Source: JAHBNG01 sp039028975 (GTDB lineage: Bacteria; Chloroflexota; Anaerolineae; Caldilineales; Caldilineaceae). From it: a stretch of DNA of 64,000 nt. Shown piece by piece: positions 8,052-16,816 of the stretch (its first letter is position 1; each line of letters starts with the position of its first letter). The translations under genes were made by a program, and so were the position numbers. The notes under the pieces are model-generated. The model ran no database searches. It was not told where the DNA came from and worked only from the letters and a program-made list of their open reading frames with translations. Location of the stretch: the NCBI GenBank assembly GCA_039028975.1, contig JBCCHB010000009.1, forward strand, positions 62,001 to 126,000. The letters are read 5' to 3'.

Positions 8052-9854
8052 ATGACTAAGCGAGTTCTGTTTTCTCTGCTTCTGATCACGGTACTAGTCA
8101 TGGCCGCTTGTGCTGCACCAGTTCCGCCAGCTGATAGTGGTGCCGCTGGTGAGGAAATGGCTATGGCTGACGTTGCTGAGTTCCACCCAGCATGGCCTTA
8201 CTCACCCCCACCAACTGGCCACTTTAACACTTGGGTCAGCAATGGTATGACCTTGGGCATCTATCGTGCACTTATGGAGCCGCCCATGTTCATGTACAAA
8301 TGGTCCGACGCTTCATGGATTCCCGTCGCTGGTACGGACTGGGAGTGGGTTGATGACGTCACCCTGCGCGTAAACTTAGTTGAAGGTGCAGTTTGGAGTG
8401 ATGGTAGCGAATTTACGTCACAAGATGTGGTGGATACCTTCATGATCTCCAAACTTTTGAGCCAGTCTGTTTGGAGCTTCCTGGATGATGTTCAGGCTGT
8501 TGATGGTTCGACTGTTGACTTCATTTTAACTGAGCCGTCCACAACCGTACCTCGTCGTGTCATCCGCGATATGCACATCACTGCCTCGTCTGTCTACGGC
8601 GACTTTGCTAGCCGCGTTGCTGAGATGGTGGATGCCGGCATGACCAATGAAGACGATGACTGGAAAGCCCTCCTCCAGGAATTCAACGAGTTCCGCCCAG
8701 AGGGAATGGTTGTGCTTGGGCCATTCCAAATCGATCCAGCCAGCATCACCGAATCTCAGATGATCCTCAACAAGGTTGAGACTTCTTTCATGGCAGACAA
8801 GGTCAACTTTGACCGCATGGTAAACTACAATGGTGAGACGCCCGTGGTTACGCCGCTGGTTCTAGCTGGTGATGTTGATTACGCTACCCACGGATTCCCG
8901 CCCGCAACTGAGCGAGAGTTCATCAACAATGGCTACCGCATCATCCGTGCGCCTATCTATAGTGGCCCTGCGCTGACTGTAAACCACGACGTTCACCCAT
9001 TTGGTATGAAAGAGGTTCGCCAAGCGCTGGCATACGCCATCAACAAAGACGAGAATGCCTTTATCTCTTTGGCTGAGTCAGGTATTCGTCAGGATTGCAT
9101 GTGCGGTTTTTCTGACAACATGACCGATCTCTGGTTGACAGAAGAAGCAAAAGGTGCCCTTAACTCTTATCAGCAGGATCTGGAAGCGGCCGAAGCGCTC
9201 TTAACAGGCATTGGCTTTACCCGCGATGACGATGGTGTTTGGATAGATGATACGGGCGCACGCATGGAGTGGGAATTGACGGCTCCTGCTGAGTTTGCAG
9301 ACTGGTCCGCCGCTGCCGAGAACGTGGCAGAGCAGCTTACTAACTTTGGCTTCAAGATTAGCTTCCGCGGCGTGAACTTCCAGCAACATCCAATTGACGT
9401 AAATGAAGGCAACTTTGACATAGCCATCCGCGGTTGGGGTGCTGGTAATCCCCATCCTCACTTCTCACTCAACAACAACCTGACTACCCACAACGCGGCT
9501 GCCAGTGGTATCGGTGCCGCTGAGTCTGGTAGTGTTGACAAGCCAGGTATGGCTTTTGATCTCAACGTTAGCACAGCCGTTGGTGACTTCAATCTACTTG
9601 AGGTTGTCGATGCGGCTGGTTCTGGAAACGATGTAGATGCTCAAGTTGAGCTAATCAGCCAGGCTGCGTTGGCCTACAACGAACTCTTGCCCCAGATTCC
9701 GCTTTGGGAACGCTACGGTAACAACCCGGTTCCCAGCCGCTTTGCTGCTGGCTGGCTGCCCGATGATGATGACATTTACAAGAACAGCCCCTATGCGGAT
9801 TCTTTCGTGGTCATTCAGATCATGGACGGGACGCTCGGACCGGCTGGTCAATAG
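8052..9854 (+). CDS. solute-binding lipoprotein of Opp/Dpp-type importer (SBP family 5)
   Basis: A 600-aa extracytoplasmic receptor. The start at 8052 is fixed by AAGGAGG at 8038-8044 and a good lipoprotein signal peptide (MTKRVLFSLLLITVLVMAAC). The mature part has SBP_bac_5 features: an early LRVNLVEGAVWSDGSEFTSQDVVDTF segment and a late AALAYNELLPQIPLWERY segment. As the last gene of the set it should deliver substrate to the permeases at 3294 and 4398. Family 5 binds peptides, nickel or oligosaccharides, and the context favours a sugar. A strong terminator follows. Confidence 0.92.
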   Translation: MTKRVLFSLLLITVLVMAACAAPVPPADSGAAGEEMAMADVAEFHPAWPYSPPPTGHFNTWVSNGMTLGIYRALMEPPMFMYKWSDASWIPVAGTDWEWVDDVTLRVNLVEGAVWSDGSEFTSQDVVDTFMISKLLSQSVWSFLDDVQAVDGSTVDFILTEPSTTVPRRVIRDMHITASSVYGDFASRVAEMVDAGMTNEDDDWKALLQEFNEFRPEGMVVLGPFQIDPASITESQMILNKVETSFMADKVNFDRMVNYNGETPVVTPLVLAGDVDYATHGFPPATEREFINNGYRIIRAPIYSGPALTVNHDVHPFGMKEVRQALAYAINKDENAFISLAESGIRQDCMCGFSDNMTDLWLTEEAKGALNSYQQDLEAAEALLTGIGFTRDDDGVWIDDTGARMEWELTAPAEFADWSAAAENVAEQLTNFGFKISFRGVNFQQHPIDVNEGNFDIAIRGWGAGNPHPHFSLNNNLTTHNAAASGIGAAESGSVDKPGMAFDLNVSTAVGDFNLLEVVDAAGSGNDVDAQVELISQAALAYNELLPQIPLWERYGNNPVPSRFAAGWLPDDDDIYKNSPYADSFVVIQIMDGTLGPAGQ

Positions 9855-9913
9855 TGTTTGGTAGCTATCGGCTACTAGCTAACCGTCTCTAGCTAATACG
9901 CACGGTTGACTGA

Positions 9914-9969
9914 AAGCCTATCCGACGCCAGGAACGTCGATGACGATCTGGTGTTGGGTAGGCTTTTTC
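9914..9969 (+). terminator. rho-independent terminator after importer SBP
   Basis: Left arm AAGCCTATCCGACGCCA (from 9914) pairs with TGGTGTTGGGTAGGCTT (9949-9965) over 17 bp, using three G-U pairs, and runs into a T tract. It ends the importer transcription unit. Confidence 0.85.
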
Positions 9970-10007
9970 TGTTTGACAGAAGTTTGGATTGGGCGTAATA
10001 TTAGCCT

Positions 10008-10402
10008 ATGTACATTCGAAAAATAGTGTGGGATGATTATCGTATTGAGAGCCTGAATATTCAAACAGGCTCTTGCCTAGCGTTACCCCTCTGGTGGCCC
10101 AGAAAACGGCGTAATGCGACTCGCGAGCTACCAGAGAGAGCGGGTCGGATAATATTCAAACAGGCTCTGAGCACATTGCTCGCCACGATGTTGAACCATA
10201 TGAGGTTGAAGAAGTATGTGATGATACCTATCATATAGCACGACGTCAGGGTAAAAATAGGTATCGACTCTATGGGCAAACTTCCGAAGGGCGATATTTG
10301 TTTGTTGTGCTTGAGCGATTGGAAGAGGATGACTTCCGCCCAATCACTGCTAGAGATATGACCCAACGTGAAAAACAGGGGTTGCGAAAAAGAAAAAAAT
10401 GA
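10008..10402 (+). pseudogene. brnT: BrnT-family toxin gene, interrupted
   Basis: The 5' part encodes MYIRKIVWDDYRIE, the usual BrnT N-terminus. The 3' part, from the GAG at 10169, continues EHIARHDVEPYEVEEV and then RYRLYGQTSEGRYLFVVLERL, ending in a Lys/Arg-rich tail and TGA at 10400-10402. The two halves are in different frames because 119 bp are inserted at 10050-10168. Joining the GAG before the insertion to the GAG after it restores a continuous BrnT of normal size (about 90 aa). BrnT is a ribonuclease toxin neutralised by BrnA. The stop overlaps the antitoxin start by ATGA, as in intact brnTA operons. As it stands only a short fragment can be made. Confidence 0.85.
10050..10168. mobile_element. 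119-bp miniature element inserted in brnT
   Basis: The insertion is bounded by GAG on both sides (10047-10049, 10169-10171), a possible 3-bp target duplication. It has 8-bp inverted ends, AGAGCCTG at 10048 and CAGGCTCT at 10161, and an 18-bp direct repeat AATATTCAAACAGGCTCT at 10056-10073 and 10151-10168. The left end is itself a hairpin (AGAGCCTG…CAGGCTCT, 10048-10073), and TCTGG/CCAGA forms a second hairpin inside. It has no coding capacity. It could be a MITE or a palindrome-ended remnant of an IS200/IS605-type element. Confidence 0.7.
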
Positions 10403-10668
10403 GCGAAATTCCAACACCAGAATTTAAGACATACGAAGAAGAAGCTGAATTTTGGGATAATTTTGACACAGCCGATTATATGGACGATGATGGCGAGTGG
10501 TTTCAGTTTGTTCGCCATGCAGATCAGGCTGTTCAAGTTGCAATACTTCCGCAAGTTGCAGAGCCGCTTCGAATGCAGGCACAGGCACAGGGTGTTTCGT
10601 TTGAAACATTAATCAATGTTCTCCTTGCACAGCACATCAAATTCAATCAGACTACGAGCAATGCCTAA
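10399..10668 (+). CDS. brnA: BrnA/CopG-like antitoxin
   Basis: An 89-aa protein beginning in the ATGA overlap with the broken toxin gene. The N-terminal FKTYEEEAEFWDNFDTADYMDD is the acidic region typical of BrnA/CopG-type antitoxins. The C-terminal half (VQVAILPQVAEPLRMQAQAQGVSFETLINVLLAQHI) is a ribbon-helix-helix-like DNA-binding module. In intact systems it binds BrnT and represses the operon. Here it remains uninterrupted while its toxin is split. Confidence 0.75.
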   Translation: MSEIPTPEFKTYEEEAEFWDNFDTADYMDDDGEWFQFVRHADQAVQVAILPQVAEPLRMQAQAQGVSFETLINVLLAQHIKFNQTTSNA

Positions 10669-10698
10669 TCCCATCCCTGCTCAGAAAAGTTCCCTCCT

Positions 10699-11901
10699 TT
10701 GAACAACTATCGCCTCCTCATTCTTATCAATGCCTTCTTCTTCGCGGCTATCGGGATCAGCGCTCCCCAACTCTCTATCTTCTTTGAAGAGGAACTAGCC
10801 ACTTCCAAAGCAACCATCGCCATCATCCTCACCAGCTTGGGGGCAGCTATGATTATCGGCAACTACGCCTGGGGCCGACTTTCTGACTGGATGGGACGAC
10901 GAAAGCCTATCTGGATTGGCGGTCTCTTTGGTGTTGCCCTGGCCTTCTTTGGACTCAGCCAAGCCCCAACCATGGAGTTCGCGTGGGGTGCACGTGTGAT
11001 TGGTGCCTTGGCCGCAGCAGCTTACACGACCCTTAGCCTCGCAATCATCACAGACGTGTTGGCATCAACCGAGTTCCGTACCCAGAGTAATGACGAAGCA
11101 GGTAACAAAAAGGGGCAGCAGATGGGTTTCTACCGCGGGCTGGGATCACTGGCGTTTGCGGTGGGCGCAACGTTGGGCGGTTTTCTTGCGGACGCTGTAT
11201 CTTTGCGTGCTATCTTCGTGGCTTGTTCGGTTCTTTATTTCGCTGCAGCCATGTGCGGACTATTACTGAAGGAAAGCGTGAGCCTTGGGGCCGAGCCTGT
11301 CGCCAACTCCGAGACAGATATGACGCTGTCAGATGAGCGATTTAATGAGGGGAAAAGACTGCCACTTCTCTTCCTGGCTGGAGTGCTGCTGTGGATCATG
11401 GCCCACTCAGCTTCCGCCTCTATGTGGCCCAATTACATGCGATATCTAGGCTACTCCAAAGCATGGGTTGGCAGTCTGTGGGGGCTGGCCGCGTTCGTTG
11501 AGTTCCCGGCCATGTACTTAGCAGGAATCGCCTCGGATTTGGTGGGTACGGTGGTGATGCTGGCAGCGGGCGGGCTGCTCATCGGAATTGTCAATACAGG
11601 ATATCTGCTGCTGGCGTCCTATCTGCCCGCGCTGCTAACAATTCAGGTAGTTCGGGGCTTTGGCTTTGGCTCCTACACGACCAGCGCCATGACCTTTACC
11701 ACTGACTTTGGCGCACAGCATACTCGTGGCCGAACCAGTGGCCTCTTTTACACAGTGGCTAGCACTGGTCAACTATTGGGTTCGTACCTAGGCGGCACAC
11801 TGGCTGACTGGCAGGGATTTGGCTTTATGTACGGTTTTTGCGCGGCCACTGCGCTCTGCGCTGGTATCTGCTTTTTGCTGTTGCGCCGTCACCATCGATA
11901 A
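10699..11901 (+). CDS. MFS transporter
   Basis: A 400-aa protein with about 12 TM segments. The major-facilitator motif A is present after TM2 (GRLSDWMGRRKP), with a decayed second copy in the C-half (AGIASDLVGTV). The start is a TTG at 10699 without an evident Shine-Dalgarno; it begins MNNYRLLILINAFFFAAIGISAPQ, directly into TM1. The substrate is not identifiable; the sequence resembles sugar-efflux or multidrug MFS proteins. It lies 30 bp after the antitoxin gene but is probably unrelated to it. Confidence 0.88.
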   Translation: MNNYRLLILINAFFFAAIGISAPQLSIFFEEELATSKATIAIILTSLGAAMIIGNYAWGRLSDWMGRRKPIWIGGLFGVALAFFGLSQAPTMEFAWGARVIGALAAAAYTTLSLAIITDVLASTEFRTQSNDEAGNKKGQQMGFYRGLGSLAFAVGATLGGFLADAVSLRAIFVACSVLYFAAAMCGLLLKESVSLGAEPVANSETDMTLSDERFNEGKRLPLLFLAGVLLWIMAHSASASMWPNYMRYLGYSKAWVGSLWGLAAFVEFPAMYLAGIASDLVGTVVMLAAGGLLIGIVNTGYLLLASYLPALLTIQVVRGFGFGSYTTSAMTFTTDFGAQHTRGRTSGLFYTVASTGQLLGSYLGGTLADWQGFGFMYGFCAATALCAGICFLLLRRHHR

Positions 11902-11915
11902 ATACCATATTGCTA

Positions 11916-12779
11916 TTACCTTGGCCGAATGGGAAAGAAGAGGTGTACCCCTGCAACAACCTTCAGCGTCTCGTTTAGCTCACTCCAAGGTGGTGGTGCA
12001 TCGACGGTAACGGTGTAGGTCCCAGGATATAAACAATAGGGTACATCTTCGTTGGTGCGTACTTTGACCGAATCAGAGTAATCATCCCCAGTAAAGGTAA
12101 AAGTCAACTCAGGGCCGAGCTGATTCTGCAGCAGATAGCAGCCCTGATCTGTTGGCAGAGCACCACTGGTCTCCTGAGTCGTGGTTTCAGGCGCAGGAGC
12201 AGACTCTCCTTGCTCGGCAGGCGGTGCTACCGGGGCCGGCGGTATGGATGCAGCTACAATGCCTTCGCATTCTACGTTGCTCTGTACGAAATTTGTTCCT
12301 CCGGATATCCACCCACCACTGAGCGTCGGATGGGAGATGGTGTACCAACCACACCCATTGGCTTGCCCACTGATTGCGTAACTCTCCCCTTGGCTGACTG
12401 TACCCAAGATTGGGTAGACTGTTCCTGGCCCTGAACGGACCCGTAATGAGGGGACGATAATCGTGACGGCAGGGGCCGTTGGCTCTTCTACTATGTCTAT
12501 CTCAGGTGTGGCACTGTCAGCAGCTCTCTCTTCAGCTGCCGCGTCTTCTGATGTGGCGTCTTCCGTAATGACATTTGCCGTGGGCACACCTTCAGCGCCT
12601 GATGGTTCATCCATCTCATTATCTGGAGTTGTACTCTCTACAGGCGACCTATCTCCGCTAGAGACGCTCTCATCGGTCACTTGTATTGAATCCGGCAAGG
12701 TCAATTGTACCTGGCAGGCAGCCATCAATAGGATTAAGCACAAGCATGGAAATATTTGGAGAATTCGTTTGCTAAACAT
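11916..12779 (-). CDS. SH3-domain lipoprotein
   Basis: A 287-aa lipoprotein. The signal peptide ends in LMAAC (residue ~22), followed by a long acidic Ser/Thr/Glu/Pro-rich spacer to about residue 105. A bacterial SH3 domain follows (SLRVRSGPGTVYPILGTVSQGESY…WYTISHPTLSGGWISG). After a second Pro/Ala linker, a C-terminal beta-rich domain contains CYLLQNQLGPELTFTFTG. It probably sits on the outer face of the membrane and may bind cell-wall or protein ligands. It converges on the MFS gene, with 14 bp between the stops. Confidence 0.8.
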   Translation of the reverse strand: MFSKRILQIFPCLCLILLMAACQVQLTLPDSIQVTDESVSSGDRSPVESTTPDNEMDEPSGAEGVPTANVITEDATSEDAAAEERAADSATPEIDIVEEPTAPAVTIIVPSLRVRSGPGTVYPILGTVSQGESYAISGQANGCGWYTISHPTLSGGWISGGTNFVQSNVECEGIVAASIPPAPVAPPAEQGESAPAPETTTQETSGALPTDQGCYLLQNQLGPELTFTFTGDDYSDSVKVRTNEDVPYCLYPGTYTVTVDAPPPWSELNETLKVVAGVHLFFPIRPR

Positions 12780-13081
12780 ATGTTCCTCATATATAGTCTG
12801 ACTTTAAAGATTTGTCCCAATAATTGTTTCATTCCTCTTGGAGCGTTCTTCACAGAGGCGACCCCTCTACGAAAACAAGGGCTTTAGCTGGTTATATGTA
12901 TTGAAGATAAGTTTACCGCCAACTTCTTGCAATAAGAAACGCCTTTATCGATGAAAACCTTTCAGCGTGCTTTGGATTTTCAACTATCTGCTACTGCTAT
13001 TTTCGAGATCTGACCCTCTTGAGTTATCTTTATGCAGCAAGATAAAAACAACCCGAACCGTCCTCACCAAATAGGAACATC
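12780..13081. other. divergent intergenic region
   Basis: About 300 bp between the SH3 lipoprotein (minus) and the amidinotransferase-fold gene (plus). It must hold both promoters, but I see no convincing -35/-10 pair. ATAGGAACATC immediately before 13082 gives a weak Shine-Dalgarno (AGGA). Confidence 0.4.
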
Positions 13082-14044
13082 ATGCAATTGAACGATACCC
13101 AACAACAACCCTTTGATTCTGCCTATGGAGGCGAGGGCTGGTCCCCGCGAACGCAAACATTAGAAGATGAGATTGGTGACCTTTGGTCGCCTTGTGGCAT
13201 AAATAGCGAATGGGCACCCCTGAGAAGTGTTCTCCTCCATCGTCCTGGAGATGAGTTGGCCGCCTCTCAGAACCCTCAGGCTGTTCAGATGTTGGAACAG
13301 TTGGATATCCGGCTGGCCCGTAGTCAGCATGACGAGATGGCGAGTGCATATGAAAAGGCAGGTGTGACAGTGCGCTATGTGGATCCGCCAGTGATCCCAA
13401 CGCCGAACCAGATGTTTGTAGCCGATCTCATGTTTGCGACTCCTGAAGGCATAATTCTGGCTCGGCCTGCATCAACGGTACGGGCTGGCGAAGAGCGCTG
13501 GGTCGCCCGACACCTCGCTGATGCAGGCATTCCAATTATCCGTACGATTAGCGGTACAGCTGTTTTTGAAGGGGCTGATGCCATGTGGTTGGATCCACAG
13601 ACCATTATCCTGGGACGGGGACTCCGTACCAATGACGAAGCCACTGCCCAGATTACCGAAACATTGGAGTGGATGGGCGTCGAAACAATCGTTGTGGATC
13701 TGCCCTATGGCTCTATGCACTTGATGGGAATGTTGCGAATTGTTGATAGCAGCCTAGCCATTGCCTGGCCCAAACGGTTTGTTCATCGCGGGGTAGACGC
13801 CCTGCGGGCACGCGGGTATGAGGTTGCGTGGCTACCTGATGATTCAGAGGCAAATCATAACAAAGCATTCAATTTTGTAACTCTGGGGCCGAAGTCGATT
13901 TTGATGGCAGGGGGGTGTCCCCAAACCCAGTCATTCTACGAATCGCTCGGCATTCAGTGTACCACAGTCCCTGTGGACGAATTGCGCAAGGCTGCCGGCG
14001 CAATTGGTTGTTTGAGTGGAGTCGTCGAGCGAGAGATCATCTGA
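13082..14044 (+). CDS. amidinotransferase/DDAH-fold guanidino hydrolase
   Basis: A 320-aa protein of the arginine deiminase/DDAH/amidinotransferase superfamily. Residues expected for catalysis are visible: the acidic pair in AVFEGADAMW (about residues 158-167), the histidine in GSMHLMGMLRIVD and the C-terminal nucleophilic cysteine in GAIGCLSGVVER. The early substrate-loop PNQMFVADLMF also matches. Such enzymes hydrolyse or transfer the guanidino group of arginine, methylarginine or related compounds, releasing citrulline. The exact substrate is not readable. An arginase-fold gene lies 2.8 kb downstream on the same strand, hinting at guanidino-compound metabolism. Confidence 0.82.
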   Translation: MQLNDTQQQPFDSAYGGEGWSPRTQTLEDEIGDLWSPCGINSEWAPLRSVLLHRPGDELAASQNPQAVQMLEQLDIRLARSQHDEMASAYEKAGVTVRYVDPPVIPTPNQMFVADLMFATPEGIILARPASTVRAGEERWVARHLADAGIPIIRTISGTAVFEGADAMWLDPQTIILGRGLRTNDEATAQITETLEWMGVETIVVDLPYGSMHLMGMLRIVDSSLAIAWPKRFVHRGVDALRARGYEVAWLPDDSEANHNKAFNFVTLGPKSILMAGGCPQTQSFYESLGIQCTTVPVDELRKAAGAIGCLSGVVEREII

Positions 14045-14191
14045 TTCACTGGGGCTAACGAATCCGTTACATCTGGCTAAAACCGTATTGTAGAATGAGA
14101 AAAAGAATACCCTCTTTGAATGGACGAAACGGTTAACTTTTTGTAATGAACCATCATAGATTATCGGTAAAGGATCTGTTATACTCAACCT

Positions 14192-14285
14192 TATAGATGG
14201 CCAGAAAAGTTCCATCATCTCTCCTCGGAGTTTTTCAGAGTGGATTGATCAAGAGTTGGCGCAAGACTTTTTTTCCTTTAAAAAA
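14192..14285 (+). repeat. family-1 miniature repeat, copy A
   Basis: Starts TATAGATGGCCAGAAAAGTT and contains CTCCTCGGAGTTTTTCAGAG and CAAGAGTTGGCGCAAGACTT, matching the other family-1 copies base for base over long stretches. The right terminal arm is degenerate (CTTTTTTTCC instead of CTTTTCTGGC). It lies in the 350-bp gap before 14397, which otherwise shows no gene. Confidence 0.8.
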
Positions 14286-14396
14286 TACCTAGCGACGAGA
14301 TTCCATAGCTCGCTCGACCACTGTATCACAATCGTATAGCAATTTTAGGTTTTCATTTAGCCACTAGACTATTCCTTGACTGATGACAAATAGCAA

Positions 14397-15593
14397 ATGA
14401 CAAATAGCAAACGAATTGTTGTCGATCTACAGAGCCGAATTGTTGAACTCTCAACCAAATTAGAGAGCGTGTCCCCAAAAGCTGCCGTCCTGCTGCTGGA
14501 TTTGGGCACCGCTGTCGCCGGCAGCCCCTCAGAGGCCGATTGGGCACACGCGGACCTCTATCGGGTTTTGAATCCAGAAAGAATCGCATCTAGCTACGAA
14601 TCTCAAGTGGCATCTGTCGGGTGGGTCCGGTGGTTTGAATTCTTGCGAAATGTTCTGGTTATACTACCGCTGGCCGTTACCTGGATCGGCATTTCCGTTG
14701 CGGTACGAGGCTATCAAGTGCTCTTGGAAGAGCAACCAGAGCAAGCGGCCCAATCCTTCATCTATTTATGGCAGAGCGGATTTGATGGTAGAGTCTGGCT
14801 TACATTAGAGAGATTGGCGGCCATTGATGGTGCGATTCTACTCGTTGTTTTTATTCTGTCGCTGATCCTCGCTTTCTATTCGGCTACCCGTCAAAATCGG
14901 GGGCGTTCTGAGGCCATGCGCGTCCAATATGACTTGGAAGAGATTTTGGCCGATGCTGACCTCGTTCTCTCTGTTAGCCGGCAACCCAACGAATATCAAG
15001 CCCTTCAACGCGTTGTAAAAATGGCTGATCAAGTTTTGCAGAGCCTCCGCCAGGAGTCTGTTCGCTTCGATAAGTTTATCTTCGAAAGGCGCAACGAGCT
15101 TGCTCGCCTAACTGATTTTACCCAAACATTAGAAGAGAGCAACACACAGATATCTCATTCCCTCGATCAACTGACCGCCATGAATAATCGCTCGGCTGAT
15201 TCAATTAGCCAGCTCTTGCCCATTATGGAGAGATTTGCCATCCAGTCTGAGCAGTACGTACCGACCATGCGTGAGACCAACGAACAACTCGAACAGCTGA
15301 TCAATGTACGTATGGATACGTTAATCGCCTCTCAAATGCAGACAATCTTTGATTTGCAACAACATATGGAAGCGCAAACGGCAAAGCTTGAAGCCGTTTC
15401 CGATGGCCTTCCCGATCTAGTCGAGGGTATAAAAGAGTTTCGTCAAAACATGACAACCTCTCTCGAGCTATTGACGAGTCAGCTACAACAGGGCAAAAGT
15501 CAATCAGAAGGCCTTACCCCACAGCAAGATGCGCTGCACAACGGCGAGGATGATAGGGGGCACGACGTAGGGCAACTATCCTATGCGCAGTAA
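14397..15593 (+). CDS. uncharacterised membrane protein with long coiled coil
   Basis: A 398-aa protein. After a ~80-residue N-terminal region come two clear TM segments: FLRNVLVILPLAVTWIGISV (about residues 82-102) and AIDGAILLVVFILSLILAFY (about 142-162). A long, mainly helical cytoplasmic part follows, with heptad-like Leu/Ile and many Gln/Glu (NELARLTDFTQTLEESNTQI…) up to ~375. The next gene overlaps it by 11 bp and encodes a single-TM protein with an Asp at the membrane edge. The arrangement recalls MotA/MotB, ExbB/ExbD and ZorA/ZorB stator pairs, in which the A subunit carries a long tail. I do not see the conserved MotA/ExbB TM motifs, so homology is unproven. Confidence 0.6.
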   Translation: MTNSKRIVVDLQSRIVELSTKLESVSPKAAVLLLDLGTAVAGSPSEADWAHADLYRVLNPERIASSYESQVASVGWVRWFEFLRNVLVILPLAVTWIGISVAVRGYQVLLEEQPEQAAQSFIYLWQSGFDGRVWLTLERLAAIDGAILLVVFILSLILAFYSATRQNRGRSEAMRVQYDLEEILADADLVLSVSRQPNEYQALQRVVKMADQVLQSLRQESVRFDKFIFERRNELARLTDFTQTLEESNTQISHSLDQLTAMNNRSADSISQLLPIMERFAIQSEQYVPTMRETNEQLEQLINVRMDTLIASQMQTIFDLQQHMEAQTAKLEAVSDGLPDLVEGIKEFRQNMTTSLELLTSQLQQGKSQSEGLTPQQDALHNGEDDRGHDVGQLSYAQ

Positions 15594-16812
15594 TCGAAAT
15601 GATTCAATCCTGAGCGATACCTTTTCCCTCAGTGGCTGGATTTATGCAGACTTGCTGCTGGCATTAATGGTCATCTTTCTTGCTGCTGTTTCGGGCAGCA
15701 ACCCACTGGATCTACTAAGCCGCCAGCCAGCTGATCCTGAATTGATGGCAACAGAAACTTCCCAGGCGCTGGCTCTCTTACCAACCGACACGCCCACACC
15801 CGATGTGGCCGCAACCGATGTCGCGAACAATGAGATTCTCGCTACTTCTGTCGGCGGGACGATAGAAGCCATTGCGACCTTAACTGGCGAACCAACGAGC
15901 ACACCCTTTCCCACGCCGACATCGACAAACGATGTAGGTGCCACCCAAACAGCCCTCGCTCACCAAATTGTTGCTGCTTTGGTTGCCACGCAGACGGCCG
16001 CACCAACTGCTACAGGTACTAACACCCCAATACCAACGGTAACAGCCAGCGCAACCACCAATGTGCGAGCCACCCAAACAGCCTTCGCCCGTAGCCTCAT
16101 TACATCTGTGGCTGCCACATTGACTGCCCAGCCAACATGGACCACGACACCAACACCAACTATAACAAGAACGCCTACACCAGGACCAACACCAACACCC
16201 TCTTCGACTGCTACGCCTGCACCGACAGCCAACGTTTCGGCTACAGAAACAGCCATTGCCAGATTGGTTCTTCGTGCAATCTCTGCAACCCAAACCGCCG
16301 AACCAACTGACACACCTCTGCCTACCAATACGGTGGATACAACACCAACGAGCCAGCCAACCCCGGATGAAAGAAGCACCCAGACAGCCATAGCCGAAGG
16401 CGTAGCAACGCGCTTGGTCGCAACGTTAACGGCCATTGCTGCGGGGACATCTACTCCAGTTCCAACGCTTGTTTCTGGGCTGTCCCGAGAACCGCTTGAT
16501 ATTACCATTGTGACCAATGCGGATGCGCTACTTGCCCAGAACCCAACCGAAGTGCAGCGATTGCGAGGGGAAATTCAGGCTCTTTTCGGCCAATATAGGG
16601 GTGTACGGCAAGCAGGCATTGTACTTACCTTTGGTACCTCACCGGATCCCAACGAGGGAAATGCCCTCTCCAGCGTGCTGAATCGTCTCTTGGCAGAGGA
16701 ATTGCCATCCGTCTTTGGAAACTCTGTCCTCAATGATTATCACATTATTTCTGGCAACATCAATGCACGCGGTAATGTTCAAGTTCAAGTCTATCTAGTC
16801 GCCGAAGGATAA
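15583..16812 (+). CDS. single-TM protein with Thr/Pro repeat linker (MotB/ZorB-like layout)
   Basis: A 409-aa protein. The N-terminal TM segment WIYADLLLALMVIFLAAV has an Asp near its start, as in MotB/ExbD-type proton-channel subunits. Residues ~55-300 consist of about four repeats of an ATQTA-x-A alpha-helical piece plus a PTPTPT linker, which is low-complexity and extracytoplasmic. The C-terminal ~110 residues form a folded domain (LDITIVTNADALLAQNPTEVQRLRGEIQALF…VQVQVYLVAE), where MotB-like proteins have their peptidoglycan-binding domain. I do not recognise a canonical OmpA motif there. It overlaps the previous gene by 11 bp, and the next gene starts 4 bp after its stop. Confidence 0.6.
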   Translation: MRSNRNDSILSDTFSLSGWIYADLLLALMVIFLAAVSGSNPLDLLSRQPADPELMATETSQALALLPTDTPTPDVAATDVANNEILATSVGGTIEAIATLTGEPTSTPFPTPTSTNDVGATQTALAHQIVAALVATQTAAPTATGTNTPIPTVTASATTNVRATQTAFARSLITSVAATLTAQPTWTTTPTPTITRTPTPGPTPTPSSTATPAPTANVSATETAIARLVLRAISATQTAEPTDTPLPTNTVDTTPTSQPTPDERSTQTAIAEGVATRLVATLTAIAAGTSTPVPTLVSGLSREPLDITIVTNADALLAQNPTEVQRLRGEIQALFGQYRGVRQAGIVLTFGTSPDPNEGNALSSVLNRLLAEELPSVFGNSVLNDYHIISGNINARGNVQVQVYLVAEG

Positions 16813-16816
16813 CATC

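Noticed and set aside
15642..16517. Minus-strand open frames opposite the Thr/Pro repeat gene
   Set aside because: Antisense of a low-complexity repeat produces long Val/Gly- or Cys/Trp-rich frames; these are shadows.
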